Part shown: positions 18,767 to 29,193 of the stretch, piece by piece
Position numbering within the stretch: position 1 is the first letter of the stretch
Layout: each line of letters begins with the position of its first letter
Assembly: GCA_047635695.1 (NCBI GenBank)
Contig: JBLILN010000006.1
Span: 1 to 64,000, forward strand
DNA length: 64,000 nucleotides
Reading direction: 5' to 3'
Source: UBA2136 sp047635695
GTDB lineage: Bacteria > Pseudomonadota > Alphaproteobacteria > UBA2136
Translations under genes and position numbers: made by a program
The notes under the pieces: model-generated
What the model was told of the DNA's origin: nothing
The model's input: only the letters and a program-made list of their open reading frames with translations
Databases searched by the model: none

Positions 18767-21239
18767 TTACTTACAGATTGGTAAAATAAAGTAAAATGTT
18801 GAACCCTTACCTTCTACTGTAGCAAAGTTAATGTTACCGCCAAAAGCTTCAATAATATTTTTACTAATACTTAAGCCAAGGCCTGTGCCGCCCTTAGCAC
18901 GGGTCGTTGAACTGTCTGCTTGAGAAAAACGTTCAAATATTTTCTCGCGTAATGCCTTAGGAATTCCTGGTCCACTGTCTTTTACAAAAATTTTAACATG
19001 GTCGCTGTCATATGCTTCAATAGAAATATAAACCTTCCCACCATAGGGTGAGAATTTTGCCGCATTAGAAATAAGATTTGTAAGTGCCTGATTAAAGCGG
19101 TTTGTATCCACCTCAACTTCTATACCTTTAAATTTATCTCTAACTCCAAAGCTCACATTATATTTTTCTGCATAACCTGTATTTTGATCAAAAATGCCCT
19201 TAACCAAAGGACTTAACGTCACTTTTTCTTTAATAAAATCCATTTTACCTGCCATGATTTTTTCCATATCTAGAATATCATTAACTAAGTAAGCCAAACG
19301 TTCACAATTATCATAAGATAAGTTTAATAACTTTTGGCCGTTCGCATCCAATTTTTTTGCAAAAACTGTTTTTAAAAGTCCAAGCGATGCTTGAATAGAA
19401 GTAAGCGGTGTGCGTAATTCATGGTTTACGGTTGATATAAATTCGCTTTTCATTTGATCCATTTGTTTGCGCTCTGTAATAACTTCGGTAAACATAACAA
19501 GGCCGCCCAATGCACTTTTTTTTTATACCAAGGATGTAATTCATATCGGATCCAGTCGCTACGACCATCATCTCTTAAAAAAACCTCTTCCTCTTCTTTA
19601 ATAACTTCACCTGCTAGACTACGTTTGTGCGTTTCAACCCAGTGTGGGTGATTCACTTCAATTTCTGGAAAAACCTCATAATGGCTTTTACCAATAATAT
19701 GCTGCCCTTTTAAGTTATAGTCATTATACCACCTGTCACTTGCAGCCATGTAACGCATTTCCTTGTCAAACATAGCGACGGCGGCAGGTGTATGCTTGAA
19801 AAACAAAGAAAGTAAATTTTCTTTTTCAAGCAACAGTGCAGACTTTTGACGAGAGCGCAGCGCAAATCCTGTAATTAACGCCAACATAATAGACAAAAAA
19901 AGCCCTGCCACAAAAATAGAATCTGTTAAAATGTTTGATGTCCGTCGACAAAAACATTTCTAGGCATTAAGCGTAAGGTCCATCCTTGACCATAAAAACG
20001 GATCTTCTTTTCTATTTGAAATTGCTTGTTTTTTTCTGTGGTTATATTATCGCTTTCATATAAAAGGCTATTATCTTCACTATAAACTTTCAAATAAAAA
20101 TCATTTTTATAGCGCGCAGGCATTGCCCCTTTAAGCACTTCACCTAAATTAAAAACACCCACAATAAAGCCGTCGAACTCTGTATCTCGGTAAACAGGGA
20201 AATAGGCTAAATAGCCTTTATAACCTTGCACCAAATCAAGTGGCGGCGTCACTGTTGGAAGCGTGCTTTCTTTGGCGTGTTTTAATGCTTGCTTACGCTT
20301 ATCATTAAACAATATATCTAAACCTAAAGCTTTTTCATTACCATTTAGGGGCTCTAACCATCGTATATGATAGCTAGCATCCACCCATTCTACTGTGGTT
20401 AAGCCTGGTTGATCATTAGTGTAATTTTCCGCATCCTTTTTCGACTCTTTGTAGGGCGTCCCCCCGCGTACAGTCCATCTATCCGCCATACGCTCTAAAG
20501 CAAACATCTTATTTGTCAAATGCCTTACAATAGAGGCGTGTACGATACCTGCTTCATTCTCTGTCGATGCAATAATATAATTTTTTTCTTTTTAAATAAC
20601 TTGATTCTTAAGCAAAAGCACTGCAAAACCTGCCACACAAAACACAATAAGAGGTAAAAACGAAAAGCTGTGTACTTCTTCGCTTTCATGTTTGCGAGTG
20701 CGGGCATACACAGTAATCACAAAAACAGCGAACAAGCCTGTTAAAAACAGACCAGTAATTAAAACCAGCAGAGGCTCATTACTAGCTTGTGACTGTTCAA
20801 ACTCTGCCGTACTCGTCCAAACAATTTTCCATTTTTGCTGCATAATGTCGACATCACAGCTAATAACCAATGACTGTTTTGAATTTTTATTTTCTGTGTT
20901 GCTGTTATAAATAAGCGTGTCAGGAGAGTCGACCCCTTCGTCATAAATTTTCAAATGAAACTTATTACCTTGGCTTGTGGTTAATCCTTTGATAAAATTT
21001 TCACCAATAAAAGGTGCATAGATCCAGCCATTAAAAGCAGCGCGACGCTCAGTCACCGTTGTAATGGGTAGCCCCTTCTTATACATAGGTAATAAATGTA
21101 AAAATCCTGGTTTTTTTTCAGAGTCTTGTACCAATAATATACGCTTGGTAATTGCCGAATTTGCTGTATCTCGAGCAAGCATTGCTGCTTCATAGCGGTG
21201 CTCTTCGAAGGCAATATTTAAACCGACTGCAGCCTCATT
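18767..21239 (-). pseudogene. Tandem-CHASE, PAS sensor histidine kinase, 5' truncated and broken three times
   Basis: Minus-strand order: end of a CHASE domain (PGFLHLLPMYKKGLP, TERRAAFNGWIYAPF), two membrane helices, a second CHASE domain (NGNEKALGLDILFNDKR, GYLAYFPVY), a membrane helix, PAS (about 19650-19830), HisKA (NHELRTPLTSIQAS) and HATPase (NLISNAAKFSPYGG, GTGLGLSISKN). Breaks: an in-frame TAA at 20592-20594, a frame change near 19925, and another at an A9 run near 19515-19523. The 5' end begins mid-CHASE directly after the upstream receiver gene stop, so the start was lost by deletion. It cannot make an intact kinase as written. Confidence 0.82.
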
Positions 21240-22191
21240 ATTGAGATGTTAATGTTTTTTGTTTTTTACATTTATCCACATAATTAGCAAGTTTCTCCAT
21301 TGTAAAAGGTTTTGTGATAAATCCTTTTGCACCATACTCTAATGCCAGTTTCAAATTATTTTTAGAGCTATTTGCACTTAACACTACTATGAAGGCGGCA
21401 GGGTCATCCATTGTTAGCCTTTTCAGCACGTCCAGGCCACTAGCGTCAGGCAGGCCAATATCTAAAAAAACAATGTCTGGCACAAATCGATCATAGTTCA
21501 AAATACCTTGCAATGCCGTGTGAGCCAATGAGGGGTTAAACTTTTCTAAAATTTTACCCAAAATGTGTGATGAAGAAATATCGTCCTCTATAATCAAGGT
21601 CTTAAATTGAGAACTTTTTGTTTTACTTTGTAATGATTTTTTCAAACCGAGCATTTCAATGCTAAAAACGTCCAAGGGAGCAATTTCTTTTTCTATAATT
21701 ACCTTGCTATCTTTCTTAACAACCTTCGCATCGCATATCTCGAAAAACTTGTCCCAAGCAATTGTAAAATCATAAAAACTGATTTTATTTTTTGCTTCCG
21801 ATCCATATAACAGTGATGGCAGCGCAGCCTCGGCTAACATCATATTTTGATTTGTCAGATTATTTGTAACAATAACGCTAGAATAATCAGACAGTAAAAA
21901 CCAGTAAATTTTATTGGCTTGCGGAAATAGCCAGCAAAGCTTGTTTTTTGTTGTTGCCAAAGTATTTTCTTTGTTATCCCAAGCACTATTTTTTGTATCA
22001 ATAACTTCATAATTCTCAATTGAAAAGGCGCCCCAACCGCTTGGCTTTTCTTTGAAAGACCTTAAAGTCTCTAATAATTTGTCTCCAACCTTATCTTGTA
22101 TAAAATAAACATCTTGCTGTATATTGTTCTTTTCATCACTTTTATTTTTGTAATTCTTTAAAAAATCAAAGATTTTTGTTAATGTACTCAC
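21238..22191 (-). CDS. Response regulator with unrecognised N-terminal domain
   Basis: 317 residues. The C-terminal 120 residues form a receiver: LIIEDDISSSHILG, phospho-acceptor Asp in IVFLDIGLPDASG, Ser in VVLSANS and Lys in FITKPF. The N-terminal 190 residues (including KLCWLFPQANKIYWFLLSD) match nothing I recognise; they are rich in Lys and aromatic residues and look soluble. It follows the hybrid kinase gene by 94 bases. Its stop abuts the truncated kinase. The N-terminal domain could be a sensor or dimerisation module. Confidence 0.75.
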   Translation of the reverse strand: MSTLTKIFDFLKNYKNKSDEKNNIQQDVYFIQDKVGDKLLETLRSFKEKPSGWGAFSIENYEVIDTKNSAWDNKENTLATTKNKLCWLFPQANKIYWFLLSDYSSVIVTNNLTNQNMMLAEAALPSLLYGSEAKNKISFYDFTIAWDKFFEICDAKVVKKDSKVIIEKEIAPLDVFSIEMLGLKKSLQSKTKSSQFKTLIIEDDISSSHILGKILEKFNPSLAHTALQGILNYDRFVPDIVFLDIGLPDASGLDVLKRLTMDDPAAFIVVLSANSSKNNLKLALEYGAKGFITKPFTMEKLANYVDKCKKQKTLTSQ

Positions 22192-22285
22192 AGCGTTCCC
22201 TTTTTATTGTTCACTTATTTTATAGTATAGAGCATTAATGTAATAAATGACGTTAATGCAATCAACGCCCAAAAGCTCAGACTTT

Positions 22286-25200
22286 TTATGTGTTATTGAT
22301 ATTTTTTTCAAAATAAATTTTAACAAGAGCGTAATTATCCAAAATAGATGCTAACAATTTTTCTTTTGTGTGTTTTTCAAAGTCAAACTCCGCTTTTTTA
22401 CAAAGATTCCCTAAGGAAGTTGCACCGACATTGAAAGATGATCCTGTTAATTTATGTGCATTCTCTATCCATAAATCTGAACCCTTCCCAGTAGTCTTTA
22501 AGTTTTCTATAGCGACATCGGCACCCTCTATAAACTGGCGGACAATCTCTAACTGGAACTGCTTGTCGCCTGAAGTGACAGAATTAAAATACTCCATATC
22601 CACAGTCATATTTTCTGTCTTAGATATTTCCATGACCTTCGTCGTCTCTGACGGTGTCATGGAAGAAGTTCCCCCCTCCTTTGCTGTTCGCTTATTAAAA
22701 AAACCGCCTTCCCAATCTAAGATAGCCTGTTCACAAGCCTCTATAGTAACAGGTTTACTTAAAAAGCTATCCATACCAGCATCGCGGCAGTGCGCCTCAT
22801 CCATTTTAGTTGCGTTAGCCGTTAAGGCTATAATTGAAATCTCCTTCTTATATTTTTCTTTTTCAATTTCCCTAATACGTTTTGTCGTTGAAATTCCATC
22901 TAATATCGGCATTTGCATGTCCATAAGAATTAAATCAAAATTATCATCTGCCTCAAGAATATCGAGAGCAACCTGCCCATTGTCGGCAAGAACGGAAGTA
23001 CAGCCCAATTCATTTAAAATATTTCTTATTACCTTTTGGTTAACAGTATCATCCTCTACAATAAGAATTCTGTAACTGTTCTTCAATTTTACAGAAGTGT
23101 TATCTGGCACATTCATAAGAGAACCTTGTGTTACAATATCATTTAAATCTTTTGTATTTATAATTTTACATATCATGTTCTTTAAAATATCGCCTTTAAT
23201 TGGCTTAGCTAAATAACCATTAAAATGCGTAGCCTCAAAGTTTTTAAAGCTCGTATTTGATGCAATAGATGTAAATGCAATAAGGGGTAGCTGTGAGAAT
23301 TTTTTATTGTTCTTGAGATTTTGTCCAAATAACAAGCCATTCATACCAGGTAACTTATGATCAACGATAGCAATGTCGAAGAAGACGCCTTTATCATAAT
23401 TATCATTTAAAGTGATATTTGCACTTTCAGCTGTAGGGGCAATAGTACACTTAGCATCAAAAAATACAAGTGATTCTTTAATAATTTTGGCATTAATTTC
23501 ATTATCTTCTACAACTAAAATATTTTTCCCTTTCAAGCTATCGCCTGAATAGTCTTTATATTGATTGTTTATCAGAGGTCCCTTTAAAGCCTCCACAATA
23601 ATAGTAAACCAAAATGTTGCCCCCTCTCCTTCGTCGCTAGACACACCTATGTCCCCCTCCATAAGGTGTGCTAATTCCTTACAGATTGTTAAGCCTAGGC
23701 CTGTACCACCATATTGCCTTGTTATACTTTCATCGGCTTGAGTAAAGCGGTTAAATATCTCGTTAATGTTTTCTTTTTTAATACCAACACCTGTGTCTGT
23801 AACAGAAAACTTAAGCATAACTTTGTTACTTGGTAATACTTTTTCTTCTTGAATCTTTATTAAAATATAACCAGATTTAGTAAACTTAATAGCATTGTTA
23901 AAAAGATTATTTAGTATTTGAGATATACGCCCAGGATCACCAATAATATTATGTAAAACCCCTGGTTGATAATCTAACATGATGTCTATTTTATTTTTTG
24001 CGGCTATCACTGAAAAAATATCAATAACATCGCTCACCGTGTGGTAAAGGTTAAACGGGATTTTTTCGAGAGTAAGAGAATTATCTTCTATTTTACTAAA
24101 ATCTAATATGTCATTAATAACATTGTGAAGGATATGCGCCGATTTTTTAATTGTAGATACAAAGTCTCTCTGTACCTCGTTTAAATTTGTCCGCGACATC
24201 AAATCAGCTATACCGATAACCCCGTTCATAGGTGTGCGCAGCTCATGGCTCATATTGGCGAGGAATGCTGATTTTGCTTCGTTTTTACGTTGCGCGATAT
24301 CCATCATTTTCTCCGCTTTCTCTGCCGCTTTTCTAGAGCTTATATCTCTAATTAAAACAGTATACGTTTCATTTGTATCTATCAAAATTCGGCTTACGGT
24401 TATTTCAATATAAGTCTTAGACTTTTCAGAAGCATTAATGAGTGTATACTCCCTACGTTCTGCCCCTATTAGACGAAAATAGCCTTCTATAGAAAAGTGT
24501 GTTGCAGTATCTGATAAGCTATTGCTTAAGGGTAGTATAGTTTCTATACCTTTATTCAAGATATCTTGCTCATCTTTTTTCAATATTTTTTGAGCAGATC
24601 GATTGCATGAGCTTATTTTACCGTCTTTTTCTATCGTTAAAATACCGTCAACCGCATATTTAATAATAGCTTCATATTTCGTCTGACTTTGCTTGAGAGC
24701 GTATGCTGATTTTTCTAATTCGTTAAAAATCCACTCTCGTTGTTCTTCTGAATCTTTTAGAGTCGTACGCCACCTGTGTAATATAACCCAACTAATCAGC
24801 CATGAACAAAAAATAACACTAATAAATCCTATTGTTAAATAGAGTTGATTGACGGCGTCTTTTCTAGCACTTTTCTGTCCATTCACAACAAGTTTATCGA
24901 GCTCATTATCAACATTTTGAAGGCTTTTTTTCAAAATTCCTTCGTATTTTTCATATTCAGAATCCACAAGCAGATACATGGCTTCTGGTTTTAAATCTGC
25001 ATCTATAAGTAAAAAGGCTGATTTATGAATATCTAACACCCGATCATTAGAAGAGTTTAAATTTTCCGCCACTTCTTCGAGGATTTTTGGTGCTATTTCA
25101 CGCAATTTATTAAATGATTTTAACATATGCCCATGATAAACTGTATACCGATCTTTCCATTTAGGATCTGCTGTAAACGCTGCCATAAAAACAGCTTTAT

Positions 25201-25402
25201 CCATAAGGCCTTTGGTGTAGAGTATATCGCCGCGCATGCCTTCTATTTCTAGAAGAATAAATTGATTTTTGTCTCTTCTTTCATTGGTGTTATAAATGGT
25301 AATTAACGCTAATATTACCGAAATTGTACTTAAAATAAATACTGAAGCTAACACCACAAATGGTTTTCTTTGGCCTGATATTTTTTTATATTTTTGTTGC
25401 AT
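22286..25402 (-). CDS. Hybrid sensor histidine kinase (PAS, kinase, two receivers, HPt)
   Basis: A 1,038-residue BarA-like protein. Two membrane helices (about 15-36 and 188-208) enclose a helical periplasmic sensor. PAS follows at about 240-355, HisKA with MSHELRTPMNGVIG, HATPase with NLFNNAIKFT and GTGLGL, receiver 1 (ILVVEDNEINAKII, Asp in IAIVDHKLPG), receiver 2 (ILIVEDDTVNQKVI, Asp in LILMDMQMPILDG, Lys in SKPV) and a C-terminal HPt (AHKLTGSSFNVGA). It is intact, so the whole relay within one protein should work. It is divergent from a solitary binding-protein gene that could deliver its ligand. Confidence 0.92.
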   Translation of the reverse strand: MQQKYKKISGQRKPFVVLASVFILSTISVILALITIYNTNERRDKNQFILLEIEGMRGDILYTKGLMDKAVFMAAFTADPKWKDRYTVYHGHMLKSFNKLREIAPKILEEVAENLNSSNDRVLDIHKSAFLLIDADLKPEAMYLLVDSEYEKYEGILKKSLQNVDNELDKLVVNGQKSARKDAVNQLYLTIGFISVIFCSWLISWVILHRWRTTLKDSEEQREWIFNELEKSAYALKQSQTKYEAIIKYAVDGILTIEKDGKISSCNRSAQKILKKDEQDILNKGIETILPLSNSLSDTATHFSIEGYFRLIGAERREYTLINASEKSKTYIEITVSRILIDTNETYTVLIRDISSRKAAEKAEKMMDIAQRKNEAKSAFLANMSHELRTPMNGVIGIADLMSRTNLNEVQRDFVSTIKKSAHILHNVINDILDFSKIEDNSLTLEKIPFNLYHTVSDVIDIFSVIAAKNKIDIMLDYQPGVLHNIIGDPGRISQILNNLFNNAIKFTKSGYILIKIQEEKVLPSNKVMLKFSVTDTGVGIKKENINEIFNRFTQADESITRQYGGTGLGLTICKELAHLMEGDIGVSSDEGEGATFWFTIIVEALKGPLINNQYKDYSGDSLKGKNILVVEDNEINAKIIKESLVFFDAKCTIAPTAESANITLNDNYDKGVFFDIAIVDHKLPGMNGLLFGQNLKNNKKFSQLPLIAFTSIASNTSFKNFEATHFNGYLAKPIKGDILKNMICKIINTKDLNDIVTQGSLMNVPDNTSVKLKNSYRILIVEDDTVNQKVIRNILNELGCTSVLADNGQVALDILEADDNFDLILMDMQMPILDGISTTKRIREIEKEKYKKEISIIALTANATKMDEAHCRDAGMDSFLSKPVTIEACEQAILDWEGGFFNKRTAKEGGTSSMTPSETTKVMEISKTENMTVDMEYFNSVTSGDKQFQLEIVRQFIEGADVAIENLKTTGKGSDLWIENAHKLTGSSFNVGATSLGNLCKKAEFDFEKHTKEKLLASILDNYALVKIYFEKNINNT

Positions 25403-25519
25403 AGGGTGAAGGTTTTCATTCTTTAATTATGAGTAAGTCGATTATTCCATTAAAACTTGGACATCTATAAAATATAATGTGATTATTAATATTATGTCAA
25501 TTAATAGGTACCATCCGTC

Positions 25520-26686
25520 ATGAGCTTCCTTTCTAAGTTCCAGCAAACAATTGCCGTTACATTTTACGTACTTGCTATAACTATACCACATACCCATGCA
25601 GAAATTGGTGTCTTTGATACAGAAATAAAGATTGGCATGTCTAATGCCCTCACAGGGCCAGCTAAAGCCCTGGGCTTTAACCTAAAAGAAGGCGCTGAAA
25701 TTCATTTTAAAAATGTAAATGATTCTGGTGGTGTTTATGGACGAAAAATTAAGCTCGTGAGCTACGATGATGGCTATGAACCTGCGAAAACCATTGTAAA
25801 CACTATAAATTTATTAAAAAAAGACAAGGTGTTTGCGTTATTTGGTTATGTAGGCACACCCACCTCTAAAGTTGCAGTTCCCATAGCAATAAACACTCAA
25901 ACACCTTACCTCTTCCCGTTTACAGGTGCCGAATTTTTAAGAACCCCTGTGAACAAATATGTTTTTAATATTCGCTCCAGCTATTTTGATGAAACACAGG
26001 CATTGGTTGACCATATTGTACACGACTTAGGCATCAAAAAAATTGGTGCTTTTATTCAAAATGATGGCTATGGTGCTGACGGACGCTATGGTATACAACG
26101 CGCCTTAGAAAGTCATGGATTAAAAATATCTGCTATCGGTAAATACCAACGTAATACTTTAGACGTGACCGCAGGACTTCAAAAAATATTAACACAAAAA
26201 CCAGAGGCTATTATTATGATTGGTGCATACGCACCTTGCGCCGCCTTTATTAAACAAGCCAAAGCCCTGAATTATTCACCTATATTTTTAAACATATCAT
26301 TTGTAGGCACAAACGCACTTGTAAATGAATTGAACGGCCAAGGAGAAGGCTCATATATTTCTCAGGTAATGCCGCACCCAACATATTCGGGTTTACCTAT
26401 AATTGAACAATATAGAAAAGATTTAAAAAAGGCGAATAAAGAGGACATTTTAGGTTTTGTTAGTTTAGAAGGTTATATTAACGCTCATTTATTTGTTGAG
26501 GCTCTTAAAATAAATGGGCCTGATTTAACAAGGAGTAGCTTTATAAGCACTCTAGAAAGCATGCATATAAACTCAAAAGGTCTAAATTTAAACTACAGCG
26601 AGAAAAACCACCAAGGCCTAAATAAAGTTTACCTAACCAAAATTAAAGACGGCAAGGTTGTGACAGTAGATAACCTTGAGAAGTAA
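25520..26686 (+). CDS. Periplasmic substrate-binding protein, branched-chain amino acid (LivK) type
   Basis: 388 residues with a signal peptide (about 1-27, cleavage after THA) and a type I periplasmic-binding fold: KIGMSNALTGPAKALG at the start, VFALFGYVGTPTSKVA in the middle. Such proteins normally serve ABC importers, but no permease or ATPase gene is next to it. It faces the hybrid kinase gene with 117 bases between starts, so a ligand-sensing role is possible. The stop is followed by an inverted repeat (TAAATGCA / TGCATTTA, 26685-26712). Confidence 0.85.
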   Translation: MSFLSKFQQTIAVTFYVLAITIPHTHAEIGVFDTEIKIGMSNALTGPAKALGFNLKEGAEIHFKNVNDSGGVYGRKIKLVSYDDGYEPAKTIVNTINLLKKDKVFALFGYVGTPTSKVAVPIAINTQTPYLFPFTGAEFLRTPVNKYVFNIRSSYFDETQALVDHIVHDLGIKKIGAFIQNDGYGADGRYGIQRALESHGLKISAIGKYQRNTLDVTAGLQKILTQKPEAIIMIGAYAPCAAFIKQAKALNYSPIFLNISFVGTNALVNELNGQGEGSYISQVMPHPTYSGLPIIEQYRKDLKKANKEDILGFVSLEGYINAHLFVEALKINGPDLTRSSFISTLESMHINSKGLNLNYSEKNHQGLNKVYLTKIKDGKVVTVDNLEK

Positions 26687-26793
26687 ATGCATTGATCATA
26701 GTGCATTTAATATAATGCCCAGCATGACAGTTTTTTAGATATTTCGTAAAGAATAGAAATGGCTATACATTATATTTAAACCTGTATGAAAGC

Positions 26794-26997
26794 TTAAAAC
26801 TCAAAACCGATCTTTTTTGATAAGTATTTAAATTCACGTACCACTTTACTTTCTCCTTGTGCCCGCCCCAACACATCATCGGCTTGTTCCTCTACTGTTT
26901 TGGCTGGCATCATAGACCTGTAAGCGTCATCCAACGCCCCCGTATAATAAAATGCTGCCACCAAAAAACCAAAAACTGAACCGTAAAAAAACTTCAT
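26794..26997 (-). CDS. Small single-pass membrane protein of unknown function
   Basis: 67 residues with one N-terminal hydrophobic segment (YGSVFGFLVAAFYYTGALDD) and a charged C-terminal tail rich in Glu, Arg and Lys. AAGGTAG lies at good spacing before the ATG. I do not recognise it. It lies between the binding-protein gene and rpoD, each separated by more than 100 bases. Confidence 0.55.
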   Translation of the reverse strand: MKFFYGSVFGFLVAAFYYTGALDDAYRSMMPAKTVEEQADDVLGRAQGESKVVREFKYLSKKIGFEF

Positions 26998-27055
26998 AAC
27001 TACCTTAAATATTTATTATTAATACGACTATTAACACAGGCATACACTTTAGGCA

Positions 27056-27090
27056 AAAAAATAGGCACCCAAAGGCGCCTATTTTCATAT
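27056..27090 (-). terminator. Terminator of rpoD
   Basis: An inverted repeat AAAATAGGC / GCCTATTTT flanked by A and T tracts lies 20-50 bases after the rpoD stop. Confidence 0.75.
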
Positions 27091-27110
27091 ACTGAAGTGT
27101 ATAAATTAGC

Positions 27111-29132
27111 TTAGTTTTCTGTGTATGTTTTTAAGATACGTGCACGTGTTGGGTGACGTAGCTTTTTCAAAGCTTTCGCTTCAATTTGACGAATACGCTC
27201 ACGCGTTACGTTAAATTGCTGGCCAACTTCTTCTAAAGTATGGTCAGAAGACATACCGATACCAAAACGCATACGCAGGACACGCTCTTCACGCGGTGTC
27301 AATGTTGCAAGTGTCTTCGTTGTGTTATCACGTAAGTTTTTTTGCAGAGCTGAATCAATTGGTAGCACTGCATTTGTATCTTCAATGAAATCACCTAGGT
27401 TTGAGTCATCCTCATCACCTACTGGTGTTTCTAGAGAAATAGGCTCTTTAGCGATCTTCTGTACTTTACGCACTTTTTCAACAGGCATTTGTAGAACTTC
27501 ACTAAGCTCTTCTACTGTTGGTTCACGGCCAAGTTCATTCATCATCTGACGTTGTGTACGCGCCATTTTGTTGATTGTTTCAATCATGTGTACAGGGATA
27601 CGAATTGTACGGGCTTGGTCAGCGATTGAACGCGTAATAGCCTGACGGATCCACCATGTTGCATATGTTGAGAACTTATAACCACGACGGTATTCAAACT
27701 TATCAACTGCCTTCATAAGACCGATGTTACCTTCTTGAATAAGGTCGAGGAATTGTAGCCCACGGTTCACATACTTCTTAGCGATAGAAATAACCAAACG
27801 CAAGTTTGCTTCAACCATTTCCTTCTTCGCAATAGAAGCTTCACGCTCACCTTTACGTAATCTTGCAACAATACGTTTAAAGCCTTCAACATCAAGCAAA
27901 ACATCGCCCACATTTTCATTCACAGTTGTTGCTGTTAAAACAATATCTGCTGCATGTTCTTTATCAAACTTCTTCCATGCGTCATTTTTAGGCTTAACAT
28001 GGCTAACCCAGTTCAAGTTGCTTTCGTTACCAATATAAGCATTTAAGTAAGGCTTACGTTCAACACCACAAGCAACAGCTTGACGCATGAGAGCACCTTC
28101 AATTTTAGTCAAAGTACGTGACGTGTCATAAAACTTGCTCACAAGCCTTTCACTACGCGCATTTGAAAGAGGTACGTCTTTCATTAATTCAAGCAAGGCT
28201 TCAACAAGAGACTCTTCTTTAGCAAGGTTACGTTTGTCTGACTTTTCAGTCAATTTCACACGTACAGCTTTAAGGTCTTTATAAGAAGCAGCAATCGCCG
28301 TGAAAACCTCTGTCATGCGTGGCATAAGCATTTCTTCCATCTCAGCAAGTGAGAAGTGCTCTTCCTCTTCTTCTTCCTCTTCTTCAGCAGCCGCTTCCTT
28401 AGTTTCGCCTTCAGCAGTCTCACCTTCAACAGCGACTTTCGTTTCGCCTTCAACAGCGTCACCAGTCGTTGCTTCTTTCGTTTCAACTTCGGCAACTTCA
28501 GTTACAGCGGCTTCTTTCGTTTCGCCTTCTTTAGCGTCACCTTCAGACTCTAGGTTTTCTTCTTCCTTGAGGTCATCATCTGTTGGTCCACCCATCGCAA
28601 TGTTAAGGTCAATAAGTTCACGCAGGTTTTTATCACCCGCAACAACTTCACCCCACATAGCAAGAATTGTTTCATATGTGTATGACGTAGAGTATAAAGC
28701 GGCGTTCATAACACCTTTACCAGATTCAATACGCTTGGCGATCACAACTTCTTGCTCACGCGTCAATAGTTCAACGTTACCCATTTCACGTAAGTACATA
28801 CGCACAGGGTCATCTGTACGGCCATATTCATCAGAAGCCGTTTTCTTTTTAGCTGCTTTTTCAGGCTTCGCACCAAAGAACTCAGGATGAGCGTCCATGT
28901 CAGTCGTATTCGCATCTTTTGAAGAATCTTCATCATTTGCGCTACCAGCAGAGGATCTGCCTACAGTCGTGCTCACATCATCATTGTGATCCGCATCTAC
29001 TTCATCTTCGTAGTCCGCAGGCTCCGCATCTGCAGACTGTGCAACCTCAAAACGGTTTACTACATTTGTTGATATACCGTCTGTAGCACCTGTTTGGTTT
29101 TCTGCATTTGTTTCTGTCGTTACGTCACTCAT
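27111..29132 (-). CDS. rpoD: RNA polymerase primary sigma factor RpoD with unusual N-terminus
   Basis: 673 residues. Region 1.2 (DDPVRMYLREMGNVELLT), regions 2.1-2.4 (EANLRLVISIAKKYVNRG, QEGNIGLMKAVDKFEYRR, FSTYATWWIRQAITRSI), region 3 and region 4 (TLTPREERVLRMRFGIGM, NVTRERIRQIEAKALKKL) are all complete. The first 100 residues are acidic and low in complexity, and the helical region 1.1 found in most RpoD proteins is not recognisable. Within the non-conserved region (about 190-285) is an acidic insert built from VEGETK-like repeats and a run of nine Glu. It follows dnaG, as in the classical macromolecular synthesis operon. Confidence 0.95.
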   Translation of the reverse strand: MSDVTTETNAENQTGATDGISTNVVNRFEVAQSADAEPADYEDEVDADHNDDVSTTVGRSSAGSANDEDSSKDANTTDMDAHPEFFGAKPEKAAKKKTASDEYGRTDDPVRMYLREMGNVELLTREQEVVIAKRIESGKGVMNAALYSTSYTYETILAMWGEVVAGDKNLRELIDLNIAMGGPTDDDLKEEENLESEGDAKEGETKEAAVTEVAEVETKEATTGDAVEGETKVAVEGETAEGETKEAAAEEEEEEEEEHFSLAEMEEMLMPRMTEVFTAIAASYKDLKAVRVKLTEKSDKRNLAKEESLVEALLELMKDVPLSNARSERLVSKFYDTSRTLTKIEGALMRQAVACGVERKPYLNAYIGNESNLNWVSHVKPKNDAWKKFDKEHAADIVLTATTVNENVGDVLLDVEGFKRIVARLRKGEREASIAKKEMVEANLRLVISIAKKYVNRGLQFLDLIQEGNIGLMKAVDKFEYRRGYKFSTYATWWIRQAITRSIADQARTIRIPVHMIETINKMARTQRQMMNELGREPTVEELSEVLQMPVEKVRKVQKIAKEPISLETPVGDEDDSNLGDFIEDTNAVLPIDSALQKNLRDNTTKTLATLTPREERVLRMRFGIGMSSDHTLEEVGQQFNVTRERIRQIEAKALKKLRHPTRARILKTYTEN

Positions 29133-29193
29133 TATATATCGTCCTCATAATTACAAACATTAATTATTCTAACCGCCGCATCATAGCGGGCGA

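Noticed and set aside
28300..28890. A 196-codon plus-strand frame opposite rpoD
   Set aside because: Ser-rich mirror of the acidic rpoD insert; no start context and no family match. It is a shadow of the real gene.
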